This document shows positions 1 through 6,654 of a DNA stretch of 11,608 bases, piece after piece (positions within the stretch are counted from its first letter, which is position 1; the number at the start of each line of letters is the position of its first letter). This stretch comes from Sphingobium sp. (GTDB taxonomy: Bacteria > Pseudomonadota > Alphaproteobacteria > Sphingomonadales > Sphingomonadaceae). The position numbers and the translations under genes are program-made. The notes under the pieces were generated by a model. The model did not search any database. It was not told where the DNA came from and saw nothing but the letters and a program-made list of their open reading frames with translations. The stretch spans positions 1 to 11,608 of the forward strand of contig JASBTC010000089.1 in NCBI GenBank assembly GCA_030148625.1. The letters are read 5' to 3'.

Positions 1-87
1 CCATCGGCGGGATCGCGCATCGAGATCGCGAACCTCAAGGAACGCATCCGCAAGCTGGAAGCGATCGCGGCGGGCGTGGATCTGTAA
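1..87 (+). CDS. C-terminal fragment of an unidentified protein
   Basis: An open frame enters from the left edge and ends at TAA (85-87). It gives 28 residues ending in KLEAIAAGVDL. The visible tail is a charged amphipathic helix with hydrophobic residues spaced three or four apart (I, L, I, L, I), as in a short coiled coil. Such tails are seen at the ends of small membrane-anchored stress proteins such as PspB and of some regulators, but nothing here is diagnostic. The hairpin directly after the stop agrees with this being a true gene end. The function is not assigned. Confidence 0.55.
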   Translation, partial: PSAGSRIEIANLKERIRKLEAIAAGVDL

Positions 88-92
88 AGACT

Positions 93-118
93 CCCTCTCC
101 CTCTTCAGGGGGAGAGGG
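93..118. terminator. Hairpin between convergent genes, possible bidirectional terminator or repeat
   Basis: CCCTCTCCC (93-101) pairs perfectly with GGGAGAGGG (110-118) across an 8-base loop. It lies between the plus-strand gene ending at 87 and the minus-strand gene ending at 125, where a shared terminator is expected. There is no clear T-tract on either strand, so intrinsic termination is uncertain. It may be a copy of a dispersed GC-rich palindrome. Confidence 0.5.
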
Positions 119-124
119 TAGTTC

Positions 125-460
125 TCACCGCCCCACGAACAGAAACCCCACCGCCGCCATGATGCACGCGAACGCCGCGAAATGGCGCCAGTGCAGCGGT
201 TCGCCCAGTACCCACACCATGAAGCCGCCGAAGATGATCAGCGCGATCGCTTCCTGCGCGATCTTGAGCTGGCCCGGCGTCCATCCCCCCGCATAACCGA
301 TGCGATTGGCGGGCACGGCGAAGCAATATTCGACGAGCGCGATGCCCCAGCTGATCAGGATGACCAGCAGGATCGGCTTCTCCATCCCGCCCTTCAGATG
401 CCAGTACCAGGCGATCGTCATGAACAGGTTGGAGATGATCAGCAGGGCGATGGTGGGCAT
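125..460 (-). CDS. DMT-family (DUF486) small membrane protein
   Basis: This encodes 111 residues with four predicted membrane helices, at about 3-20, 29-48, 68-86 and 93-110. It carries the family block around residues 44-68: EYCFAVPANRIGY, then GW-TP-QLKI. These features match the DUF486 group of the drug/metabolite transporter superfamily, and the length is normal for it. The transported substrate of this group is not known; such small four-helix proteins would have to act as dimers in the inner membrane. The ATG at 460 has a Shine-Dalgarno GAGGA that overlaps the stop codon of the upstream S10 peptidase gene. The gap is only 9 bases, so the two are probably cotranscribed and perhaps translationally coupled. 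Confidence 0.85.
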   Translation of the reverse strand: MPTIALLIISNLFMTIAWYWHLKGGMEKPILLVILISWGIALVEYCFAVPANRIGYAGGWTPGQLKIAQEAIALIIFGGFMVWVLGEPLHWRHFAAFACIMAAVGFLFVGR

Positions 461-469
461 GCGCCGTCC

Positions 470-1972
470 TCAACGACTTTTGATGAAGCCCCGGATATCG
501 CGCGTCAGCTTCGCGCGATCCTCGTCGCGGACGTACATCATGTGGCCGGCATCATAATAATGATACTGGATGCGGTCCTTCATGAAGCCCGTGCGGCTCA
601 GCGAATATTCGGCGGCGTAGAAGGGCGTCGCGAAATCATACCAGCCCTGCCCGACGAAGATGCGCAGCCCGCTGTTCTTGCGCAACGCGGTGCCAATATA
701 GGGCGCGACATTGACATAGACGTCGTTGTCGCGGCCACCGCCCAGCCGCCAGTCCCAGGGCTGGACGCTGCCGATCGTCACATAGCGGCGGTCGGTCTGG
801 AAATTGAGCGATTCGCGCACATAGCTGTTGATCGCCGCGGTATAGCCGCCGTCGATGCCGTAGAAGCTGGGGTCGTCGTCGGGCGTCTCGCCGGCATTGT
901 CGAAATCCTTGCCGGTATAGCGGCTGTCGAGCCGCCCCACCGTCAGCCCCCGGTCGCGCAGCAATTCCTTGTAGAAGCGGCCGGGCTCGACGCGCAGGTC
1001 CGCCTGTTCGAGATAGGTTTCGGAAAGCCCGGTGAAGCGCGCCAGATCGCGGCGCACGGCGGCGCGTTCCTCGGCGGGCAGCGACACGCCCTTGAGGAGC
1101 GCGGTGATATAGGGGCCGGACGCCCAGCGCCGCGCTTCCTCCGCGAACTGCTCGGGCGTGCCCGCGAACTGCGTCTTGCCGTGGAACAGCGCGGTCACCG
1201 CCATCGAGGGCAGGTTGAGCATGAAGGTCAGCTCGTTGCCCGGCGTATCCGCCCCGGCCGCGAAATCGAGCACGGTGGAAATCAGGATCACGCCGTTGAG
1301 CGCGACGTCGTTATACTGGCCCTCGAGCTGATTGAGCACGGCGGCGGAGCGCGTGGTGCCATAGCTTTCGCCGCCCAGGAATTTGGGCGAATTCCAGCGG
1401 CCATTCTGGTTCAGCCAGATGCGGATGAATTCGGCCACCGATTGCGCGTCCTTGGTGACGCCCCAGAATTCCTTGGGATCGGTCTTGCCCAGCGCATGGC
1501 TGAAACCGGTGCCGACGGGATCGATGAAGACGATATCGGTCACGTCGAGCAGGCTGTCCGGATTGTCGACCAGCGGATAGGGCGGCGCGCCGTCGTCGCG
1601 CGCGTCGGAGGGGATGGCGACGCGCTTCGGCCCGAACGCGCCCATGTGCAGCCACACCGATCCCGAACCCGGCCCGCCGTTGAACAGGAAGGTGACGGGG
1701 CGCGATGGATCGCGCGGCTCCTTCACATAGGAATAGGTCGTGATGCTGGCGCGCGGGGTGCCGTCCTCCGCCTTCAGATAGGTTTCGCCCGCCGTCGCGA
1801 CATAATTCATCTTCACGCCGCCAAAGGTGCCGCTGTGCCGCGTCACCGCCACCTGCGGCGCCGGAATGTCCGACGCGTCGGCCTTGGATTTCGGCGGATC
1901 GGCCTTGTCCTGCGCCATTGCAGGCAGGCTGAACGCGCTCGCCAGCGCAAGACCAAGAATCAGCTTTTTCAT
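470..1972 (-). CDS. Exported S10-family serine carboxypeptidase
   Basis: This encodes 500 residues. The N-terminus is a signal peptide: KK, a hydrophobic stretch, then PAMA-Q, with cleavage probably after residue 20, so the enzyme acts in the periplasm or outside. The alpha/beta-hydrolase core shows all S10 landmarks. These are the oxyanion and substrate-binding block NGGPGSGS (98-105), the nucleophile Ser203 in GESYG, Asp446 in GQGWYDFATPF, and His477 in DAGHMMY. S10 enzymes remove C-terminal residues from peptides. The many bacterial members annotated simply as S10 peptidases are poorly characterised, so substrate preference is unknown. The start ATG at 1972 has a G-rich Shine-Dalgarno region (GGGGGGTGG) at good spacing. 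The DUF486 gene follows 9 bases after the stop, as an operon partner with no obvious functional link. The upstream spacer is almost filled by an inverted repeat. Confidence 0.95.
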   Translation of the reverse strand: MKKLILGLALASAFSLPAMAQDKADPPKSKADASDIPAPQVAVTRHSGTFGGVKMNYVATAGETYLKAEDGTPRASITTYSYVKEPRDPSRPVTFLFNGGPGSGSVWLHMGAFGPKRVAIPSDARDDGAPPYPLVDNPDSLLDVTDIVFIDPVGTGFSHALGKTDPKEFWGVTKDAQSVAEFIRIWLNQNGRWNSPKFLGGESYGTTRSAAVLNQLEGQYNDVALNGVILISTVLDFAAGADTPGNELTFMLNLPSMAVTALFHGKTQFAGTPEQFAEEARRWASGPYITALLKGVSLPAEERAAVRRDLARFTGLSETYLEQADLRVEPGRFYKELLRDRGLTVGRLDSRYTGKDFDNAGETPDDDPSFYGIDGGYTAAINSYVRESLNFQTDRRYVTIGSVQPWDWRLGGGRDNDVYVNVAPYIGTALRKNSGLRIFVGQGWYDFATPFYAAEYSLSRTGFMKDRIQYHYYDAGHMMYVRDEDRAKLTRDIRGFIKSR

Positions 1973-1984
1973 AAATCCACCCCC

Positions 1985-2080
1985 CGTTCGGGCCGAGCCT
2001 GTCGAAGCCCTTGCCCCTCGTTCGTTTCAAGCGCCGGTAAAGAGCAAAACACAAGCGCTTCGACAAGCGCGGCCCGAACG
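1985..2080. repeat. REP-like inverted repeat in the S10/queF divergent spacer
   Basis: The arms 1985-2009 and 2056-2080 are inverted copies that match at 22 of 25 positions and begin with CGTTCGGGCCG. About 46 bases separate them. The arms contain the core GTCGAAG / CTTCGAC. Palindromes of this GTTCGGnC...GTCGAAG type are common dispersed repeats in sphingomonad genomes (from general knowledge, not searched here). It occupies most of the 146-base gap between two divergent genes, so any promoter for the S10 gene must lie within or beside it. Confidence 0.75.
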
Positions 2081-2082
2081 AC

Positions 2083-2110
2083 TTGGGGTTTTGCGATCAA
2101 ATGATTAGAT
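2083..2110 (+). promoter_or_regulatory. Candidate sigma70-type promoter for queF
   Basis: TTGGGG (2083-2088), a 16-base spacer and TTAGAT (2105-2110) resemble -35 and -10 boxes, matching the consensus partly. Transcription would start near 2117, almost at the ATG at 2119. That would give an mRNA with little or no leader and would explain why no Shine-Dalgarno sequence precedes that codon. This is a match by eye only. Confidence 0.3.
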
Positions 2111-2118
2111 ACGCGCCC

Positions 2119-2565
2119 ATGCAGACGACCCATCTCGGCCGGCAGACGCCGCTTCCCGCCTCTCCCGAACAGGCGATCCTCGACTATGTGCCGAACCCGC
2201 GCGCGGGCTCGCTCTATCTGGTCCGCTTCGCCGCGCCGGAATTCACCTCGCTGTGCCCGGTCACCGGCCAGCCCGATTTCGCGCATCTCGTGATCGACTA
2301 TGCCCCTGGCGAGACGATCGTCGAATCCAAATCGCTCAAGCTGTTCCTGGGCAGCTTCCGAAACCATGCCGCCTTTCACGAGGATTGCACCGTCGGCATC
2401 GGCCAGCGGCTGTTCGACGAGATGAAGCCGCTCTGGCTGCGCATCGGCGGCTATTGGTATCCGCGCGGCGGCATCCCGATCGACGTCTTCTGGCAATCGG
2501 GCGAGCCGCCCAAGGGGCTGTGGCTGCCCGACCAGGATGTGCCGGGGTACAGGGGCCGGGGTTAG
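2119..2565 (+). CDS. queF: NADPH-dependent 7-cyano-7-deazaguanine (preQ0) reductase, unimodular type
   Basis: QueF reduces the nitrile of preQ0 to the amine preQ1 using two NADPH, a cytosolic step in making the tRNA wobble base queuosine. The 148-residue protein has the family signatures in order. The nucleophile is Cys46 in [12 protein letters not shown] with Asp53; the NADPH-binding QueF motif is ESKSLK (69-74); the His87-Glu88 pair is in FHEDC; and [14 protein letters not shown] lies near the C-terminus. The length fits the short (YkvM-like, type I) form. The start is ambiguous. ATG 2119 (MQTTHLGRQ) fits the usual N-terminus of relatives but lacks a Shine-Dalgarno; ATG 2101 would add six residues. 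I prefer 2119. No other queuosine gene and no clear preQ1 riboswitch is visible nearby. The gene stands alone, with a repeat on each side. Confidence 0.95.
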   Translation: MQTTHLGRQTPLPASPEQAILDYVPNPRAGSLYLVRFAAPEFTSLCPVTGQPDFAHLVIDYAPGETIVESKSLKLFLGSFRNHAAFHEDCTVGIGQRLFDEMKPLWLRIGGYWYPRGGIPIDVFWQSGEPPKGLWLPDQDVPGYRGRG

Positions 2566-2602
2566 GACCCTTTTGCTCCCCCGCAGACCGTCACCCCTTC
2601 GC

Positions 2603-2682
2603 CGTCATTGCGAGGAGCGTAGCGACGAAGCAATCCAATGTTGGACGCATCCCTGGATTGCTTCGCTACGCTCGCAATGACG
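2603..2682. repeat. Long imperfect inverted repeat downstream of queF
   Basis: The left arm 2603-2637 and right arm 2654-2682 are inverted copies beginning CGTCATTGCGAG and ending in an AGCAATCCA/TGGATTGCT junction. The left arm is six bases longer and pairs fully if two 3-base bulges (GAG-type and CGA-type) are allowed. The loop is 16 bases. The sequence resembles a widespread alphaproteobacterial palindrome family. It may also serve as the 3' end of the queF transcript, but there is no T-tract. Confidence 0.75.
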
Positions 2683-2902
2683 ATGGTGCGGATGGCAGCC
2701 CCGATCCATCCCTCCCGCTCACGAGTGCAACGCGCCTCCGCCATCAGATCGCGGATCCGCCACGCTTCAACGCCGTTTCGCTTCGATTCCACGATTCTTC
2801 TTGCTGCAATGCACAATTTACGCAACCATCCCATGCTGGAGTCGTTAGACTGGCTTGGGATTTCTATGCGCAGGTAATTGTTGCAGGAGCGAAAGAACGA
2901 GC
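2683..2902. other. Spacer upstream of the glycosyltransferase operon
   Basis: Together with the inverted repeat before it, this forms a 337-base gap without a convincing gene. The part from about 2780 to 2890 is clearly richer in A and T than the surrounding genes, as expected for a promoter region. I see no convincing -35/-10 pair. The one structured element is a TGC-rich palindrome at 2801-2816, listed separately. Short open frames here lack good coding character and ribosome binding sites. Confidence 0.5.
2801..2816. promoter_or_regulatory. TGC-rich palindrome, possible PhaR-like operator
   Basis: TTGCTGCAATGCACAA contains the perfect 9-base palindrome TGCAATGCA. CTGC-AAT-GCAC differs at one base from the CTGC-N3-GCAG pattern reported for PhaR, the regulator of polyhydroxyalkanoate granule genes in alphaproteobacteria. 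It lies about 90 bases upstream of the glycosyltransferase start, in the A/T-rich spacer. A short palindrome can occur by chance, so this is only a candidate. Confidence 0.25.
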
Positions 2903-5173
2903 ATGTTCAAGATCGATAGCGCAAGAAAAAGCACCGCACTCGGCCATATCGCGCTTATCGGAAATTCGCTTCCGCGCCGCTGCGGACTTGCCACTTTCAC
3001 TTCCCACACGCTGCAGGCACTTGATGCCAGCTTTCCGGACCTGACCGTCGATCTTTATGCGATGGATGACGGCACCGGCATCGTCTATCCCGAGAATATC
3101 GATACCATCGCGCAGGATGATCCGTCCGCCTACCGCTCGGCGGCGCGTCGGATCGAGGCGAGCGGTGCCGAGGCGATCTGGCTTCAGCACGAATATGGCA
3201 TTTTCGGCGGCATCGCCGGCGACCATATATTGAAGCTGCTCGACCGCGTGTCCTTGCCGCTGCTCGTAACGCTTCACACTGTGCTCGAACATCCCGGCGC
3301 CGACGAGCGGCGCGTGCTGGAGGCACTGGCCCGACGCGCATCGAAACTGATCGTGATGGCCGAAAAGGGCCGCGCGCTGCTGCGGACGGTCTATGGCATC
3401 TCCGACCGGCAGATCGAGGTCATTCCGCACGGCGTCCCCGATCGGCCACTCGTCGCGCCCGATACGATGAAGTCACGCTTCGGCTTCGAGGGTCGCGATG
3501 TGATCCTGACCTTCGGCCTGCTCGCGCCCGACAAGGGCATCCAATATCTGATCGAGGCGATGCCGGCGATCGTGGCCAATCACCCGAGCGCGCTTTATGT
3601 CGTGCTGGGCGCGACCCACCCCAATATGGTCCGCCAGCAGGGCGAGGCCTATCGCGAACAGCTCCAGGCGCTGGCCGCGGAGCGTGGTCTGGCCGACCAT
3701 GTCCGCTTCATCGACGCCTTTCTCGAGCAGGACGAACTGCTCGATTATCTCCAGGCCGCCGACATCTATGCGACACCCTATGTGAAGCGCGACCAGATCA
3801 CGTCCGGCACGCTGTCCTATGCGGTGTCGGTCGGCAAGCCCGTGGTCTCGACCCCCTATATCCACGCCACCGAGATCCTCGCCGAGGACCACGGCATTCT
3901 CGTCGATTTCCGCGACAGCGCGGCGATGGCGCACGAGATATCCTGCCTGCTGGGCGATACCAGGGCACGCGATGCGCTCGCCGGCAGAGCCTATGCACGT
4001 GGCCGGACCATGTTGTGGAGCCGGGTCGCCGAGCGCGCGGTGACGCTGCTTTCGGAAATGAAGCGCAAAGCGCCGGTGCGTATCCCGGGCAAGGCGCCCG
4101 CACCCCAGTCGCTCAAACCCGACATGGCGGCCGTGATCCGCATGAGCGACGCCACCGGCATGCTCCAGCACGGCATCTATTCGGTGCCCGATCGTCGCCA
4201 CGGCTATTGCATCGACGACAATGCCCGCGCGCTGATCCTGATGTCCCGGATCGACCAGATGGATGAGGCCGAACGCGAGCGCTGGACCAGCGTCTATGCC
4301 GCCTTCGTCCAGCATGCCTGGAATCCCGATCGCCAACGCTTCCGCAATTTCATGAACTTCGATCGCAGCTGGTGCGAGGAAGAGGGATCGGAAGACAGCA
4401 ACGGCCGAACGCTCTGGGCGCTGGGCGTCACCGCGCGCGACGCACGCATGCAGAAATTCCGCCAATGGGCGGCGCCTTTGTTCGATCAGTCCGCCGGCAT
4501 CGCCTTTTCGCTGGGCTCACCGCGAGCGCAGGCATTCGCGATGCTGGGTGCGGCCGCAATGATCGGCGCGCATCCCGGCCATGCGCTGTCCGTGCGCATC
4601 CTCGAGCAATTCGGCGATCAGTTGCTGACCCTGCTTGCCGAGGTCCGCCGGCCCGACTGGCCATGGTTCGAAGCCGTGCTCGCCTATGACAATGCCAGGC
4701 TGCCCGAAGCGCTGTTGCGCGCCGGCGCGGCACTGGGGCGACAGGATTATATCGATTGCGGCCTCGCCACGCTCGACTGGATCGTCGGGCAGCAGACCGC
4801 GCCCGAGGGCCATTTCCGCGCGGTCGGCACCGAAAGCTTCGGCCGCGCCTTCGCGCCGCCCTTGCCCTTCGATCAGCAACCGCTCGAAGCGCAGGCGACG
4901 ATCGATGCGTGCGAAGCAGCGCTGGCGGTTTCCCGCGACCCACGCTGGATCGAAGAGGCCAACCGCGCCTATCGCTGGTTCCTGGGAATCAACGATCTCG
5001 ATATGCCGCTCGCGAGCCAGGGCGATGGCGGCTGCTATGACGGGTTGAGCCCGACCGGGCTCAACCGCAATCAGGGCGCCGAATCGATTCTGGCGCTGCA
5101 ATTGGCGTCGGCGACGATTTCGGGACTATCAATCGGCGCCGTGGGCGTGGCAGAGAAGCGCAGCGCGGCCTGA
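2903..5173 (+). CDS. GT4-family glycosyltransferase fused to a C-terminal all-helical domain
   Basis: The 756-residue protein has two parts. Residues 13-390 are a GT-B glycosyltransferase of family GT4: an N-terminal Rossmann half opening with a glycine/basic loop (GNSLPRRCGLATF, 20-32), LQHEYGIFGG (94-103), VIPHGVP (173-179), FGLLAPDKGI (204-213) before the donor half, and SGTLSYAVSVGKPVVSTPY (301-319) followed by ATEILAEDHGILV with Glu324. A linker rich in Lys and Pro (386-405) leads to residues 406-740. This part is helix-rich, with conserved-looking SDATGMLQHGIYSVPDRRHGYCIDDNARAL (414-444), DRSWCEEEGSEDSNGRTLWALG (487-508) and QGDGGCYDGL (706-715), and resembles an (alpha/alpha)-toroid of the kind found in carbohydrate enzymes. 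There is no signal peptide or membrane helix, so it should be cytosolic. Start ATG 2903 has AGGAG 14 bases upstream, rather far; an in-frame ATG at 2855 is less likely. The GH130 gene follows after 39 bases, so both probably work on the same glycan. Donor and acceptor are unknown. Confidence 0.85.
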   Translation: MFKIDSARKSTALGHIALIGNSLPRRCGLATFTSHTLQALDASFPDLTVDLYAMDDGTGIVYPENIDTIAQDDPSAYRSAARRIEASGAEAIWLQHEYGIFGGIAGDHILKLLDRVSLPLLVTLHTVLEHPGADERRVLEALARRASKLIVMAEKGRALLRTVYGISDRQIEVIPHGVPDRPLVAPDTMKSRFGFEGRDVILTFGLLAPDKGIQYLIEAMPAIVANHPSALYVVLGATHPNMVRQQGEAYREQLQALAAERGLADHVRFIDAFLEQDELLDYLQAADIYATPYVKRDQITSGTLSYAVSVGKPVVSTPYIHATEILAEDHGILVDFRDSAAMAHEISCLLGDTRARDALAGRAYARGRTMLWSRVAERAVTLLSEMKRKAPVRIPGKAPAPQSLKPDMAAVIRMSDATGMLQHGIYSVPDRRHGYCIDDNARALILMSRIDQMDEAERERWTSVYAAFVQHAWNPDRQRFRNFMNFDRSWCEEEGSEDSNGRTLWALGVTARDARMQKFRQWAAPLFDQSAGIAFSLGSPRAQAFAMLGAAAMIGAHPGHALSVRILEQFGDQLLTLLAEVRRPDWPWFEAVLAYDNARLPEALLRAGAALGRQDYIDCGLATLDWIVGQQTAPEGHFRAVGTESFGRAFAPPLPFDQQPLEAQATIDACEAALAVSRDPRWIEEANRAYRWFLGINDLDMPLASQGDGGCYDGLSPTGLNRNQGAESILALQLASATISGLSIGAVGVAEKRSAA

Positions 5174-5212
5174 TCCTGATCAAGGGGCGTAATCCCACCT
5201 CGGGGGAGGCAG

Positions 5213-6496
5213 ATGCTCGACGTCTATAATCACGACCTGCGGCTCTATGCCGACCCCTCCCGCGTCGTGGTTCGCCCGTTCCATCTCGCCTGGCAGTCGA
5301 ACGGTGCGGCGCCAGGCCGGGCGCAGAAGCTGATCCAGCTTGTCGTCGACATGGACATGGCGACCGCCCGTGATCAGCTCGAAGCGGTGCTGCGCGATTT
5401 CGAGGCGCGGCACTGGCAGACCCGTCGCGTGTTCATGACGCGCTACGAACAGCTGGAGGAACTGCTCGATCTGAAGCTCGGCGATATCGGCGACGAGAAG
5501 CGACAGCTGATCGGCGCCTATTTCTGCCATGAATACAGCTATGCCGCCGCCGCGCTGATGAACCCCAGCGTGGTGCCGCATTTCGACCAGACCGGCATGC
5601 CGGCGGGGTCGCAGCGCATCCTGATGTCGCTGCGCGCGGTGGGCGAAGGGCATATCTCGTCGGTCGCCTTTCGCGAGGGCATCATCACCGACAAGGGTGA
5701 ACTCAGGCTGGCGCCCGAACCGCCCTTCGCCACCGCGACCGATTCGCCCGACACCGACGGCGTCTACGAAGACGGTCCGGTCACGGTCTTCCGTCATCAG
5801 GACAGCACGCTCTCCGGCACGGTGATCTTCCCGATCACCCCGGCGCAGAAGAACGGGCTGGAGGATCTGCGGCTGGTCCATTTCACGCATGACGACGGAT
5901 CGGTCGAATGGCTCGGCACCTATACCGCCTATTCGGGGCGCGAGATCCAGTCGGAGATGCTGCGCACGCGCGATTTCCGCTCGTTCGACCTCTGCCCGAT
6001 CCGTGGCGCGGCCGCGCGCAACAAGGGCATGGCGCTGTTCCCCCGCAAGGTCGGCGGCCAATATATGATGATCGGCCGGCAGGACGGGCAGAACCTGTTC
6101 ATCATCACCTCGGACGACCTGCTCCACTGGGAGGATGGCGACCTGCTGCTCGAGCCGCGCTATCCGTGGGAACTGATCCAGATCGGCAATTGCGGACCGC
6201 CGATCGAGCTCGACGAAGGCTGGCTGCTGCTCACCCATGGCGTCGGCGCGATGCGCAAATATTCGATCGGCGCAGTGCTGCTCGACAAGGACGATCCCTC
6301 AAAGGTGCTGGCGCGCTCGCCCGAGCCGATCCTATCGGCCGCCGACGAGGATCGCGAAGGCTATGTGCCCAATGTCGTCTATACCTGCGGGGCGATGCGG
6401 CACGGCGATCTGATCTTCATGCCCTATGGCGTGGCGGACAGCTCGGTGGCCTTCGCCTTCGTGCCGATCGCCAGGCTGCTCGAATTGATGGTCTAG
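5213..6496 (+). CDS. GH130-family beta-mannoside phosphorylase or hydrolase
   Basis: The 427-residue protein looks cytosolic (no signal peptide). Residues 1-110 form a mostly helical N-terminal extension, as in the longer GH130 members; the rest is the five-bladed beta-propeller. Family-like blocks are PSVVPHFDQTG (118-128), RILMSLRAVGEGHISSVAFREG (135-156), NKGMALFPRKVGGQYMMIGRQDG (270-292), QIGNCGPPIELDEGWLLLTHGVG (323-345), YSIGAVLLDKDDPSKVLARS (350-369) and YVPNVVYTCGA (384-394). GH130 enzymes cleave beta-mannosides, most by phosphorolysis to mannose 1-phosphate and some by hydrolysis. The position where many phosphorylases have HRP reads GRQDG here, so the reaction type is open. ATG 5213 has a strong Shine-Dalgarno GGGGGAGG (5202-5209). 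The gene lies 39 bases after the GT4 gene, in one operon. It probably degrades or trims the product of that enzyme. Confidence 0.88.
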   Translation: MLDVYNHDLRLYADPSRVVVRPFHLAWQSNGAAPGRAQKLIQLVVDMDMATARDQLEAVLRDFEARHWQTRRVFMTRYEQLEELLDLKLGDIGDEKRQLIGAYFCHEYSYAAAALMNPSVVPHFDQTGMPAGSQRILMSLRAVGEGHISSVAFREGIITDKGELRLAPEPPFATATDSPDTDGVYEDGPVTVFRHQDSTLSGTVIFPITPAQKNGLEDLRLVHFTHDDGSVEWLGTYTAYSGREIQSEMLRTRDFRSFDLCPIRGAAARNKGMALFPRKVGGQYMMIGRQDGQNLFIITSDDLLHWEDGDLLLEPRYPWELIQIGNCGPPIELDEGWLLLTHGVGAMRKYSIGAVLLDKDDPSKVLARSPEPILSAADEDREGYVPNVVYTCGAMRHGDLIFMPYGVADSSVAFAFVPIARLLELMV

Positions 6497-6530
6497 AGTC
6501 GATCCGGTTCGGATTGAATCGAATCGACTC
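6496..6530 (+). terminator. Hairpin at the end of the GT4-GH130 operon
   Basis: GAGTCGAT (6496-6503) pairs perfectly with ATCGACTC (6523-6530), and an alternative inner hairpin ATCC/GGAT lies inside (6502-6514). The first base of the stem is the last base of the GH130 stop codon. No T-run follows, so it may be a repeat or an mRNA 3'-stabilising stem rather than a classical terminator. Confidence 0.45.
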
Positions 6531-6551
6531 AGAATATCCTTTGTCCACCGT

Positions 6552-6591
6552 GATTTCCGAGACGGCAGGTGATTCCACCTGCCTCGAAATC
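6552..6591. repeat. Strong hairpin in the GH130/thioesterase spacer
   Basis: GGCAGGTG (6564-6571) pairs perfectly with CACCTGCC (6576-6583) over an ATTC loop. The flanks continue the stem imperfectly: GATTTCCGA (6552-6560) against TCGAAATC (6584-6591). This second hairpin after the operon could terminate transcription before the thioesterase gene. The T-tract is again missing. Confidence 0.5.
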
Positions 6592-6654
6592 GCTCTCGAG
6601 CATCGGGCAAGCGATGCGACGGCGCCCCATAGCGAATCTTCTCCGCCAGGAGGA

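Noticed and set aside
1980..2100. A preQ1 riboswitch upstream of queF
   Set aside because: The spacer is taken up by an inverted repeat. I saw no short hairpin followed by an A-rich tail, and the probable transcript start leaves no room for a leader.
182..2104. A 640-codon open frame on the plus strand across the S10 and DUF486 genes
   Set aside because: It is antisense to two genes with clear domains, has a low-complexity composition rich in Arg, Ala, Gly and His, and its length follows from the GC bias of the opposite strand.
2855..2903. ATG 2855 as the start of the glycosyltransferase
   Set aside because: The added 16 residues (with four cysteines or arginine-rich stretches) do not fit the family, no Shine-Dalgarno precedes it, and an AGGAG lies before ATG 2903.
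3473..4465. A 330-codon minus-strand open frame inside the glycosyltransferase gene
   Set aside because: The plus-strand frame has diagnostic GT4 motifs. The antisense frame has no domain, and its composition is that of a GC-driven shadow.
5180..6238. A 352-codon minus-strand open frame opposite the GH130 gene
   Set aside because: It has no recognisable domain and lies antisense to a well-supported gene with a strong ribosome binding site.
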